Shown here in pieces: positions 1 through 6,504 of a stretch of 6,702 nt of DNA (position 1 is its first letter; each line of letters begins with the position of its first letter). The notes beneath the pieces were generated by a model. The model was not told where the DNA came from. It saw nothing but the letters and a program-made list of their open reading frames with translations, and did not search any database. This DNA comes from Pseudomonadota bacterium (GTDB lineage Bacteria; Pseudomonadota; Alphaproteobacteria; Caulobacterales; Caulobacteraceae). A program made the translations under genes and the position numbers. The stretch is from positions 1-6,702 of the forward strand of contig JAEZHG010000236.1 of NCBI GenBank assembly GCA_023436945.1, given 5' to 3'.

Positions 1-1307
1 GGGCGCTTCCGGTGCTCTGGGACGATGGCGTCTCTGGCCGGATGCAGGCCGAGGCCGAAGGTTTCAACGTCGAAGACCTGACCAGTGCAGACTGGTCAGG
101 TTTTGACGCTCTGGTCCTGTCACCAGGCGCACCGCTGACCCACCCCAAGCCACACTGGACCGTCGATAAGGCGCATGAGGCGGGCATCCCCGTCATCGGC
201 GATATCGAACTGTTCGCCCGCGCGCTGGACGCACTGCCAAAGAATAAGCGCCCGCGTGTGGTGGCCATTACCGGCACCAACGGCAAATCCACCACCACTG
301 CCCTGATCACCTTTGTGCTGAAACAGGCGGGCCTGAAGGTGCATATGGGCGGCAATATCGGCATCGGCGTTCTGGCGCTGCCTGAGCCGACACCCGAAGC
401 CGTCTATGTGATCGAGGTCTCGAGCTATCAGCTCGACCTGACTACCAGTTTCGCCCCCGATGTCGCGATCCTGACCAACGTCAGCCCCGACCACCTCGAC
501 CGCCATGGCGGTATGGAGGGCTATGTCGCGGCCAAGGCCCGCATCTTCCAGTCACAGCCCGAAACTTCTGTCGCGCTGATCGGTGTGGACGAGGACTGGG
601 GCCGCAACCTTGCGGACCAGTTGGAAGCCAAGGGCGCGAATGTGCGACGCATCGCTACAGCCCGCGACGAGACAGCCCTGCCAACGTCCGGCCTGCGCGC
701 CGCGCCGTCTCTACTGCTCGAGGACGCTGACCGCATCGACCTGTCCGAGGCCCGTTCTCTACCCGGTCGCCACAATGCCCAGAACGCCGCCTTTGCCTAT
801 GCGACGGCCAAGGCGCTGGGCGTGGATGCAGACGTGGCTCTGGCTGGCCTCAAGGCCTTCCCCGGCCTTGCGCACCGTATGGAGGCCGTAGGCCGCCTGA
901 ACGGGATCCGCTTTATCAACGATTCCAAGGGCACCAATGCCGATGCTGCGGCACAGGCGCTGGCGTCCTATGAAAAGGTCTTCTGGATTGCGGGCGGCAA
1001 GCAGAAGGAAGGCGGGATTGAATCCCTGCGTCCACTGTTTGGTCATGTGACCAAGGCCTATCTGATCGGCGAGGCGGCTGACGCCTTTGCCGTCACGCTC
1101 GGCCCTGTGCCTCACGTGGTGGCCAATACCATGGAGCGCGCGGTCGATATGGCCGCTGCAGATGCCGCTGCTGCGGGTGGCGATCAGGTGGTGCTTCTGT
1201 CGCCTGCCTGTGCCAGCTTTGACCAGTTTCCAGATTTCGAGGTGCGGGGCGAAGCCTTCCGCGCCGCCGTTCTCGCCCTCAGGGCCACCGCGGAGGCAGC
1301 ACATTGA
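1..1307 (+). CDS. murD: UDP-N-acetylmuramoyl-L-alanine--D-glutamate ligase (MurD), 5'-truncated by the window edge
   Basis: MurD is the cytoplasmic ATP-dependent ligase that adds D-glutamate to UDP-MurNAc-L-alanine in peptidoglycan precursor synthesis. The frame is open from base 3 and reads A-L-P-V-L-W-D-D before a GTG at 12, so that GTG is an internal valine. The gene starts outside the window and probably lacks a few tens of residues of the N-terminal UDP-binding domain. Visible Mur ligase signatures are the ATP P-loop GTNGKSTTT (from base 273), SSYQLD, NVSPDHLDRHG, and YVAAKARIF, whose lysine (534-536) is at the position of the carbamylated lysine of MurD. Further on are the central motif HRME, the segment NDSKGTNADA, and the C-terminal SPACASFDQF with FEVRGEAF. 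DQF and the HGGMEGY context point to MurD rather than MurC, MurE or MurF. The TGA stop overlaps the start of ftsW. Confidence 0.97.
   Translation, partial: ALPVLWDDGVSGRMQAEAEGFNVEDLTSADWSGFDALVLSPGAPLTHPKPHWTVDKAHEAGIPVIGDIELFARALDALPKNKRPRVVAITGTNGKSTTTALITFVLKQAGLKVHMGGNIGIGVLALPEPTPEAVYVIEVSSYQLDLTTSFAPDVAILTNVSPDHLDRHGGMEGYVAAKARIFQSQPETSVALIGVDEDWGRNLADQLEAKGANVRRIATARDETALPTSGLRAAPSLLLEDADRIDLSEARSLPGRHNAQNAAFAYATAKALGVDADVALAGLKAFPGLAHRMEAVGRLNGIRFINDSKGTNADAAAQALASYEKVFWIAGGKQKEGGIESLRPLFGHVTKAYLIGEAADAFAVTLGPVPHVVANTMERAVDMAAADAAAAGGDQVVLLSPACASFDQFPDFEVRGEAFRAAVLALRATAEAAH
1292..1296 (+). promoter_or_regulatory. Shine-Dalgarno sequence deciding the TTG start of ftsW
   Basis: GGAGG lies within the end of murD, seven bases before the TTG at 1304. 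This is the strongest ribosome binding site in the window. It supports initiation at TTG, since the next in-frame ATG falls inside the first membrane segment. Confidence 0.75.
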
Positions 1308-2482
1308 GCCAGTCTTACGCCCACCCGTTTTCGCGCAGTGACCGCAGTCTGCTGGCCAACTGGTTCTGGACCGTTGACCGCCCGCTGCTGATCTCGGCGT
1401 TGGTGCTGATGGCGATTGGCGTATCTCTCAGCTTCGCCTCCAGCCCTGCGGCCATCAATGCGGACGAGTCGATCTCCGACCCGTTCCACTATGCATGGCG
1501 CATGATCATCTTCTCCAGCGCAGGCTGTTCCGCCATGTTGGGGGCCAGCCTTCTGTCCATCAAGGGCGTACGCCGTCTGGCCGTGCTGATGCTGGGCTGC
1601 GCCATCGTCTGTATGATGCTGCTTCCGGTGATCGGTTCAGAGGTGAAGGGCGCGGCCCGCTGGATCAATCTTGGTCCGTTCAGCCTGCAACCGTCAGAGT
1701 TTGCCAAGCCGGGCCTGATCGTCTTTGCCGCGTGGATGTTCTCCGAATCCGGTAAGGGGCAAGGCGTGCCGGGGGTGACTCTGGCCGTCTTTACATGGGC
1801 CTTTGTGGTTCTGCTGCTGCTGATCCAGCCCGACATCGGTCAGACACTGCTGATCACCACCACCTTTGCCGCCGTGTTCTTTATGGCCGGCATGCCGGTG
1901 AAGTGGATCATGGGCGTGGCGGCCTTGCTGCCTGTTGCGGGCGCGGCCCTTTATTTCAGCTTTGGGCACATGCGTGACCGACTGAACCGTTTCTTCTCGC
2001 CGGAAACCGCCGACACACACCAGATCGACCGCGCGTCCGAAGCTATCCGCGCGGGTGGCCTCGTTGGTCGCGGCATCGGCGAGGGCGTGATGAAACGCCA
2101 CGTGCCCGACCTGCACACCGACTTCATCTATTCGGTCGGTGCCGAGGAATATGGCCTTGTGCTGTCGCTGATCATCATCGGCCTTTATGCCTATATCGTC
2201 CTGCGCGGCATGAAGAAGTCGATGAAACTGGCCAACCCCTTTGCCCAGACGGCAGCAGCGGGCCTGTTCATCCTGATCGGGCTACAGGCCTGTATCAATG
2301 TGGCGGTGAACCTCAGCCTGATCCCGACCAAGGGTATGACCCTGCCGTTCATTTCCTATGGTGGCTCGTCCATGGTGGCGATGGGCCTGACCATGGGTCT
2401 GGCGCTGGCGCTGACGCGTCGTGTGCCGGGGGCCTATGAACCGGGTGCCAATATCGCTACCCGTGGCCGTATTCTTTCCTGA
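1304..2482 (+). CDS. ftsW: Lipid II polymerase / cell division protein FtsW (SEDS family)
   Basis: FtsW is an integral inner-membrane SEDS glycosyltransferase that polymerises lipid II into septal peptidoglycan, working with a class B penicillin-binding protein (FtsI). The 392-residue product has about ten hydrophobic segments, roughly at 28-46, 67-85, 91-110, 132-146, 158-175, 179-195, 200-218, 283-300, 313-337 and 352-371. SEDS motifs are GAARWINLGPFSLQPSEFAK (116-135), QPDIGQ (175-180), TDFIYSVGAEEYG (272-284, with D273 at the position of the essential aspartate) and PFISYGGSS (348-356). The start is TTG, overlapping the murD stop as TTGA, with GGAGG seven bases upstream. A later ATG would cut into the first membrane helix. 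Placement between murD and murG favours FtsW over its elongation paralogue RodA, which is usually next to mreC or pbp2. Length is near that of known FtsW proteins. Confidence 0.96.
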   Translation: MSQSYAHPFSRSDRSLLANWFWTVDRPLLISALVLMAIGVSLSFASSPAAINADESISDPFHYAWRMIIFSSAGCSAMLGASLLSIKGVRRLAVLMLGCAIVCMMLLPVIGSEVKGAARWINLGPFSLQPSEFAKPGLIVFAAWMFSESGKGQGVPGVTLAVFTWAFVVLLLLIQPDIGQTLLITTTFAAVFFMAGMPVKWIMGVAALLPVAGAALYFSFGHMRDRLNRFFSPETADTHQIDRASEAIRAGGLVGRGIGEGVMKRHVPDLHTDFIYSVGAEEYGLVLSLIIIGLYAYIVLRGMKKSMKLANPFAQTAAAGLFILIGLQACINVAVNLSLIPTKGMTLPFISYGGSSMVAMGLTMGLALALTRRVPGAYEPGANIATRGRILS

Positions 2483-2518
2483 TAAGCCTAACTCCTGATC
2501 CGTCGAGAGCCTGAGACC

Positions 2519-3619
2519 ATGACTGCATCCAATCGTGTCTGCGTAGTCGCCGCTGGTGGCACCGGTGGTCACATGTTCCCCGCCGAGGCACTGGCCAAGG
2601 CGCTGACGGCTCGCGGCTGGCGCATCGTCTTGGCCACCGACAAGCGCGGCCAGAACTACGCCACCCATTTCCCTGCCCAGACCATTGTGCTGCTGGAAGC
2701 TGCCACCGGGTCGGGCCTGATGGGTTCGATCCGCGCTGCGGTCGCGATCATCAAGGGCGTGGGTCAGGCCTCGACCGCTTTCAAACAACTGGGCGCAGAT
2801 GTGGTGGTTGGCTTTGGCGGCTATCCGTCAGCTCCGGCTCTGGTGGCCGCAGTCGCCACGCGCCGCCCGACCGTCATCCACGAACAGAATGCCGTTCTGG
2901 GCAAGACGAACCGTTTCATCGCCGCCAGTGTTGATACGGTGGCCTCGGCCTTCCCGAATGTGCGTCGTGCGCCCAAGTCGGTCGAGGAGGAGGTTCAGGT
3001 CGTCGGCAACCCCGTCCGCCCTGACATCCGCGCCCTGTTCGACCGCGCCTATCAAGCGCCCAAGGCCAATGGCCCGATCCACATTGTGGTGACGGGTGGC
3101 AGTCAGGGCGCGCGCATCCTGTCCGAGGAAACGCCAAAGGCTCTGGCCGCCCTGCCGGAAGCCCTGCGCAAGCGTATCAAGGTCTCGCAGCAGGCCCGCT
3201 TCGAGAACCTCGCCGCCGCCCGCAAGACCTATCAGGAGGCCGGTATCGAGGCCGAGGTCGAGCAGTTCTTCGATGATATGGCCGCGCGCCTGTCCAAGGC
3301 CCATCTGGTGATTGGTCGCGCAGGTGCCTCGACCTGTTCGGAACTGGCTGTTGCGTCGATGCCGTCGGTCCTGATCCCGCTCAGGATCGCCACCGATGAC
3401 CACCAGACCCTGAACGCCAAGGTGCTGGTCGATGCAGGGGCGGCGCGTGCGATCTCGGAGAACGACTTCTCCGCCGATGCCCTGAACGCTGTGGTCGGTG
3501 AAATCCTGAGCGGCGAGGGCGTGCTGAAATCCATGTCGGACGCCGCCCGTTCGGTCGCCATCCCTGACGCAGCAGAGCGTCTGGCCGATCTGGTCGAGGC
3601 CACCGCTGCAGGGCGCTGA
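2519..3619 (+). CDS. murG: Lipid II synthase MurG (undecaprenyl-PP-MurNAc-pentapeptide GlcNAc transferase)
   Basis: MurG is a peripheral inner-membrane GT28 glycosyltransferase with a GT-B fold. It transfers GlcNAc from UDP-GlcNAc to lipid I, giving lipid II, the substrate of FtsW. The 366-residue product carries, in order, the glycine-rich loop GGTGGH (13-18), GFGGYPSAP (98-106), HEQNAVLGKTNR (121-132), GNPVR (163-167), TGGSQGAR (192-199), and the UDP-GlcNAc site RAGASTCSEL (267-276, E275) followed by ATDDHQTLNA (291-300). The segment before that reads VLIPLRIATDD, with Arg289 where many MurG proteins have proline; the core ligand motifs are intact. The ATG at 2519 lies 36 bases after ftsW, with a weak GAGAG at 2505-2509. 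It is likely co-transcribed with murD and ftsW. No murC or murB follows. Confidence 0.97.
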   Translation: MTASNRVCVVAAGGTGGHMFPAEALAKALTARGWRIVLATDKRGQNYATHFPAQTIVLLEAATGSGLMGSIRAAVAIIKGVGQASTAFKQLGADVVVGFGGYPSAPALVAAVATRRPTVIHEQNAVLGKTNRFIAASVDTVASAFPNVRRAPKSVEEEVQVVGNPVRPDIRALFDRAYQAPKANGPIHIVVTGGSQGARILSEETPKALAALPEALRKRIKVSQQARFENLAAARKTYQEAGIEAEVEQFFDDMAARLSKAHLVIGRAGASTCSELAVASMPSVLIPLRIATDDHQTLNAKVLVDAGAARAISENDFSADALNAVVGEILSGEGVLKSMSDAARSVAIPDAAERLADLVEATAAGR

Positions 3620-3641
3620 CAAGCGTCACATAGCGCGGCTC

Positions 3642-3670
3642 TTGGGCTTATGGGCGAACACGGCTAGTCT
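3642..3670 (+). promoter_or_regulatory. Weak candidate alphaproteobacterial promoter for the MscS-family gene
   Basis: TTGGGC (3642-3647) and GCTAGTCT (3663-3670) are separated by 15 bases. They partly resemble the housekeeping promoter pattern described in Caulobacter (TTGAC-type -35, GCTA-type -10), but several positions differ. If it is used, transcription would begin almost at the ATG at 3677, giving a leaderless or near-leaderless message. That would fit the missing Shine-Dalgarno sequence. Confidence 0.25.
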
Positions 3671-3678
3671 TCGCCCAT
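3650..3678 (+). repeat. Perfect 9-bp inverted repeat covering the mscS-like start codon
   Basis: ATGGGCGAA (3650-3658) and TTCGCCCAT (3670-3678) are exact reverse complements separated by 11 bases. The second arm contains the first two bases of the ATG at 3677. An RNA with this region could fold into a GC-rich hairpin that hides the start codon, or the repeat could be an operator for a dimeric repressor. It is not followed by a T run, so it does not look like an intrinsic terminator for murG. Confidence 0.55.
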
Positions 3679-4825
3679 GCCACAGTTCGTGCTCGACCTG
3701 ACCAACGAAGTCTTCGCCCTCTGGCGCCAGTTCAACTGGCTGCCGAGATGGGCGGTTATTACCATTATCGCGATCGTCTTCACCTTCTTCGGGTGGGCGG
3801 CGAACTATGCGGTCTTCTCGATCCTGAAACTGCTGGCCCGCAAGCGCGATCCGTTCTGGCGCAAGGCGCTGGAGCGCGGTCGTATCCAGCTCGGCGCGCT
3901 GGTGATGATTATGGCGCTGGCTCTGGCGGTGACGGTCTCGCCGCTGTCGACGGAAATGTCGATCATCGTGCGACGCACGCTGCTGTTCGCTTTCCTCGTG
4001 TCGCTGGGCCTGACGCTGGCCAGTATGGTCGATACGGGCGCGACGCTTCAGCTCAGCCGCTATGACACCGAGGACGACGCCAATTCCCACGCCCGCAAGC
4101 GCGTGACCCAGACGCGCATTTTGCGCCGTGTGGTTCAGGTCATCATCATGCTGGTGGCGGTGGGACTGGCCCTGCTGACTATCCCCGGCGTGCGCCAGTG
4201 GGGCCTGTCGCTGCTGGCCTCGGCGGGTGTGGTCGGTATCGTTGCCGGTCTGGCGCTACAGCCGTTCCTCGCCAATATGATCGCCGGCATCCAGATCGCC
4301 ATGGCCCAGCCCATCCGCATCGACGACGCGGTTGTCGTCGAGGGCGAGTGGGGCAGGGTCGAGGAAATCACCTCCACCTATGTGGTTGTAAAGCTGTGGG
4401 ACTGGCGACGTATCGTTCTGCCGTTGACCTATTTCATCCAGCGACCGTTCGAGAACTGGACGCGTATGGATACGCGCCTTCTGGCCCCCGCCTTCCTGTG
4501 GGTGGACTATGAGGCACCAATCGACCGTCTGCGCACAAAGCTTGAGGAGATCGTCCACAGCTCGATCCATTGGGATGGCGACGCGGTCTCCCTGGTGGTG
4601 TTCGACATCACCGAGCGCACGGCCAAGATCCGATGCACCGCCAGTGCCCGCAATGCCTCGGCGGCTTTCGATCTTAAGTGCGAAATCCGCGAGAAGATGT
4701 TGGCCTTCATGCGCGACGAATGCCCCGAAGCCCTACCGCGCGACCGCATAGACATGGCTCAGGTCGAGGCCGCGACGAACAGGAAACTGCCTAAGGGCTC
4801 GATCCTTCTGGATGACGGTGCCTGA
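3677..4825 (+). CDS. MscS-family mechanosensitive ion channel
   Basis: Members of this family form inner-membrane heptameric channels that open under membrane tension and release small solutes during hypo-osmotic shock. The 382-residue product has hydrophobic segments near 26-50, 70-88, 97-118 and 150-169, then the pore helix and lining at 175-209 (LLASAGVVGIVAGLALQPFLANM, about 179-201). It continues into the MscS beta domain with IRIDDAVVVEGEWGRVEEI (213-231) and the segment LPLTYFIQRPFENWTR (248-263). A soluble alpha/beta C-terminal domain follows to about residue 350. It has more membrane helices than E. coli MscS (three) and resembles the larger uncharacterised MscS-like subfamily with the RPFENWTR-type motif. 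The actual substrate and gating are unknown. The ATG at 3677 has no visible ribosome binding site and lies in an inverted repeat. The gap to murG is 57 bases, so read-through from the dcw genes or an own promoter are both possible. Confidence 0.9.
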   Translation: MPQFVLDLTNEVFALWRQFNWLPRWAVITIIAIVFTFFGWAANYAVFSILKLLARKRDPFWRKALERGRIQLGALVMIMALALAVTVSPLSTEMSIIVRRTLLFAFLVSLGLTLASMVDTGATLQLSRYDTEDDANSHARKRVTQTRILRRVVQVIIMLVAVGLALLTIPGVRQWGLSLLASAGVVGIVAGLALQPFLANMIAGIQIAMAQPIRIDDAVVVEGEWGRVEEITSTYVVVKLWDWRRIVLPLTYFIQRPFENWTRMDTRLLAPAFLWVDYEAPIDRLRTKLEEIVHSSIHWDGDAVSLVVFDITERTAKIRCTASARNASAAFDLKCEIREKMLAFMRDECPEALPRDRIDMAQVEAATNRKLPKGSILLDDGA

Positions 4826-4850
4826 GACGGGGCGCAGGCCTGAAAGTCTA

Positions 4851-4879
4851 TTTTCGGTCACCGAAAGCGACGTTTTCGG
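4851..4879 (+). repeat. Overlapping mutually exclusive hairpins (TTTTCGG - CCGAAA - TTTTCGG)
   Basis: TTTTCGG occurs at 4851-4857 and again at 4873-4879, with its partner CCGAAA at 4861-4866 between them. The middle arm can pair with either copy, giving alternative six-pair stems with a 3-base or a 7-base loop. GCCTG (4838-4842) and CAGGC (4892-4896) could close an outer stem, and CTGTT/AACAG (4880-4884/4890-4894) forms a further small hairpin. No T run follows directly after any stem, so a classical intrinsic terminator after the channel gene is not clear. The structure could be a weak terminator, an attenuator-like switch or a protein binding site. Confidence 0.45.
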
Positions 4880-4897
4880 CTGTTAGAGAAACAGGCG

Positions 4898-4940
4898 AAA
4901 AAACAAAAGATTTGTCACAGCGAGAGAACTCATCATTAAT
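4898..4940 (+). promoter_or_regulatory. Candidate sigma70-type promoter for the glycosyltransferase pair
   Basis: TTGTCA (4912-4917) and ATTAAT (4935-4940) are spaced by 17 bases, matching TTGACA in five of six and TATAAT in four of six positions. An A-rich tract (4898-4910) sits directly upstream of the -35, like an UP element. Local G+C is about 42% against about 60% in the genes. The expected transcription start would be near 4946-4948, only a few bases before the ATG at 4955, which implies a very short leader. No Shine-Dalgarno sequence is visible there. Confidence 0.5.
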
Positions 4941-4954
4941 CGTCGTTATTCATA

Positions 4955-5755
4955 ATGCCGGCGTTCATGATCAATCTCGCACCAGTCTCTGCTAAACGCG
5001 CAAAGCCGCTGCCACCGGCAGTGGTGCGGGCGACTGTGGGCATTAACCCCAAGACGTCACGTCCTCGCGTTGAAGTCATGGGGCATGTGGTGGACCGCCT
5101 GACGGGCCGCGAGGTTCTGGGCTGGATACAGTATGCCGCGCGTGGCCGCCGCAAGGCCCTGATCGGCACGCACAATCTGCAAAGCTTCTATCTGGCTGAG
5201 CGCAACCCCGATGTGGCGCGCCTGTATCAGATGGCCGACGTCGTTCAGGTGGATTCACTGCCCCTGCTGAAGTTTGCCAAGATGACGGGCAAGGATTTGG
5301 GACCGGACCACCTGTCGGCCTATGCCTATTGGCGCGACAGCTTCTGGGCCATGTGCCAGCGTTTCGGGCTGCGCGTCTATTACCTCGGCGGCGAGGTAGG
5401 CATGGCTTCTGGCGCAGTGCGTATGGTCGAGATGGCCTATAAGGATGTGCGTTTCGCCGGCCGCGACCGCTATTTTGACGAGACATACGAGGGCGAAGAG
5501 AACCAACAGGTCGTCAGCGGCATCCGTCGTTTCGCGCCCGATATCCTGCTGGTGAACCTCGGCTCGCCAAGGCAGGAGGCGTGGATTGCTGAAAACTACA
5601 ATGACTTGCCGCCCTGCGTTGTCATGCCCATCAGCGCTGCCTTTGATTATGAGTTAGGCGACAAAACAGCGGGCAAGTCCGAGAGCGCCAGCCTGTTCCA
5701 GATCGGTTGTCTGTTGAAACCGGCCATGCGGGACATGTTCAAGCGCCCGCAATGA
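4955..5755 (+). CDS. WecG/TagA/CpsF (GT26) family glycosyltransferase, divergent C-terminus
   Basis: GT26 enzymes transfer a sugar, often N-acetylmannosamine or its uronate, from a UDP donor to a lipid-linked acceptor at the inner face of the membrane, for teichoic acid, enterobacterial common antigen or exopolysaccharide. The 266-residue product has a basic, proline-rich N-terminal extension of about 37 residues before the domain begins near VEVMGHVVDR. Family motifs are GTHNLQSF (71-78, with T72 and N74), QVDSLPLL (98-105, with D100 at the catalytic-base position but DS instead of the usual DG), VYYLGG (141-146), RFAPDILLVNLGSPRQEAWI (192-211) and AAFDYELG (228-235). The usual arginine tail with EWLYRL is absent; the protein ends in [15 protein letters not shown] 4955 follows a stop at 4937 in the same frame; ATG 4967 is an alternative. 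Its stop overlaps the next start as ATGA. Donor, acceptor and even catalytic activity are unknown. Confidence 0.82.
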   Translation: MPAFMINLAPVSAKRAKPLPPAVVRATVGINPKTSRPRVEVMGHVVDRLTGREVLGWIQYAARGRRKALIGTHNLQSFYLAERNPDVARLYQMADVVQVDSLPLLKFAKMTGKDLGPDHLSAYAYWRDSFWAMCQRFGLRVYYLGGEVGMASGAVRMVEMAYKDVRFAGRDRYFDETYEGEENQQVVSGIRRFAPDILLVNLGSPRQEAWIAENYNDLPPCVVMPISAAFDYELGDKTAGKSESASLFQIGCLLKPAMRDMFKRPQ

Positions 5756-6504
5756 TGGAAACGCCCCAAAACAGCGGCGTTACCCGTTTCATGACCCTCG
5801 ATTTCGAGGATGGCTCCCGCGAGCAACTGCTTGACCGCGTGACCTCTGCGGCCCGCGCGCCTTACAGCTATGTCGTGACGCCCAATGTGGACCATGTGGT
5901 GAATCTGCTGGAGGGCAATGTCGCCGCCAGCGTATATCGTGGGGCCGCAATGATGCTGTGTGACAGCCGTATCCTGTCGCACATGGCGCGCCTTCGTGGT
6001 CTGGACCTGAGCCTCTATCCCGGCTCGGACATGACGGCGGACCTGCTGGCCTCCAAGGCGGCGAAGGGCTTGGTCATCGGCGTATTTGGACCGGACAGGG
6101 CTGCGTTTGATGATCTGGCGGCGCGCTATCCCGATCTGCATCTGATCTATCTGGATGCCCCGATGATGCAGCCGGATGATGCCGCATGGGAAAAGGCCAT
6201 AGCCAAGGTTCAGGCCGCGCCATGGGATGTGCTGCTGGTCTGTATCTCTTTCCCCAAACAGGAAATGTTCGCCCACGCGCTCAAGGCCGCAGGGCGTGAC
6301 AGGGGGGTAGCGCTATGCGTCGGGGCGTCGGTCGATTTCCTGACAGGTCGCCAGACGCGCGCTCCACGGCTGATGCAGTCGCTGTCTTTGGAATGGCTCT
6401 ATCGTTTACTGTCACAGCCGCGCCGGATGTTCAGGCGCTATGTGATCGAGGCCCCCGCAATCTTCGGCTGGTTCCTGCGGACCGAGGTCTTCAGGCCGCG
6501 ATAA
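5752..6504 (+). CDS. WecG/TagA/CpsF (GT26) family glycosyltransferase, canonical member
   Basis: The 250-residue product matches the usual length of GT26 enzymes (about 245). Motifs in order are [10 protein letters not shown] (41-50, T43 and N45), [16 protein letters not shown] (68-83, D71 at the catalytic-base position, again DS rather than DG), [12 protein letters not shown] (88-99), SFPKQE (156-161), [10 protein letters not shown] (181-190) and the C-terminal [18 protein letters not shown] (193-210). An arginine-rich, then hydrophobic, tail follows and probably attaches the protein to the inner membrane. GVFGP (110-114) stands where the first enzyme has YYLGG. The start is ATG 5752, overlapping the upstream stop as ATGA; ATG 5755 is directly adjacent and equally possible. 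Translational coupling is likely because no strong ribosome binding site is seen. It is presumably a surface-polysaccharide enzyme. The holdfast glycosyltransferase HfsJ of Caulobacter is, from memory, of this family, but orthology cannot be claimed here. Confidence 0.9.
   Translation: MMETPQNSGVTRFMTLDFEDGSREQLLDRVTSAARAPYSYVVTPNVDHVVNLLEGNVAASVYRGAAMMLCDSRILSHMARLRGLDLSLYPGSDMTADLLASKAAKGLVIGVFGPDRAAFDDLAARYPDLHLIYLDAPMMQPDDAAWEKAIAKVQAAPWDVLLVCISFPKQEMFAHALKAAGRDRGVALCVGASVDFLTGRQTRAPRLMQSLSLEWLYRLLSQPRRMFRRYVIEAPAIFGWFLRTEVFRPR

Noticed and set aside
12..14. GTG as the true start of murD
   Set aside because: The frame is open upstream to the window edge and reads the expected MurD beta strand (LPVLWDD), so GTG encodes an internal valine.
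759..1304. Open frame of 181 codons on the minus strand opposite murD
   Set aside because: The overlapped murD has all family motifs, and the antisense product shows no domain.
2828..3622. Long open frame (264 codons) on the minus strand opposite murG
   Set aside because: It mirrors codon use of a certain murG on the other strand, and its translation has low-complexity D/R/G-rich character with no recognisable motif. Such shadows are common in GC-rich DNA.
4851..4879. Intrinsic terminator after the channel gene
   Set aside because: The stems are short and none is followed directly by a T run. It was kept only as a repeat/regulatory structure.
5707..5751. Upstream TTG start for the second glycosyltransferase
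   Set aside because: It would overlap the first gene by 49 bases and add residues not seen in the family. The ATG at 5752 in the ATGA overlap gives the usual length.
5628..5755. Frameshift explaining the unusual end of the first glycosyltransferase
   Set aside because: Both other frames contain stops just after the FDYELG region and neither encodes an EWLYRL-like tail.
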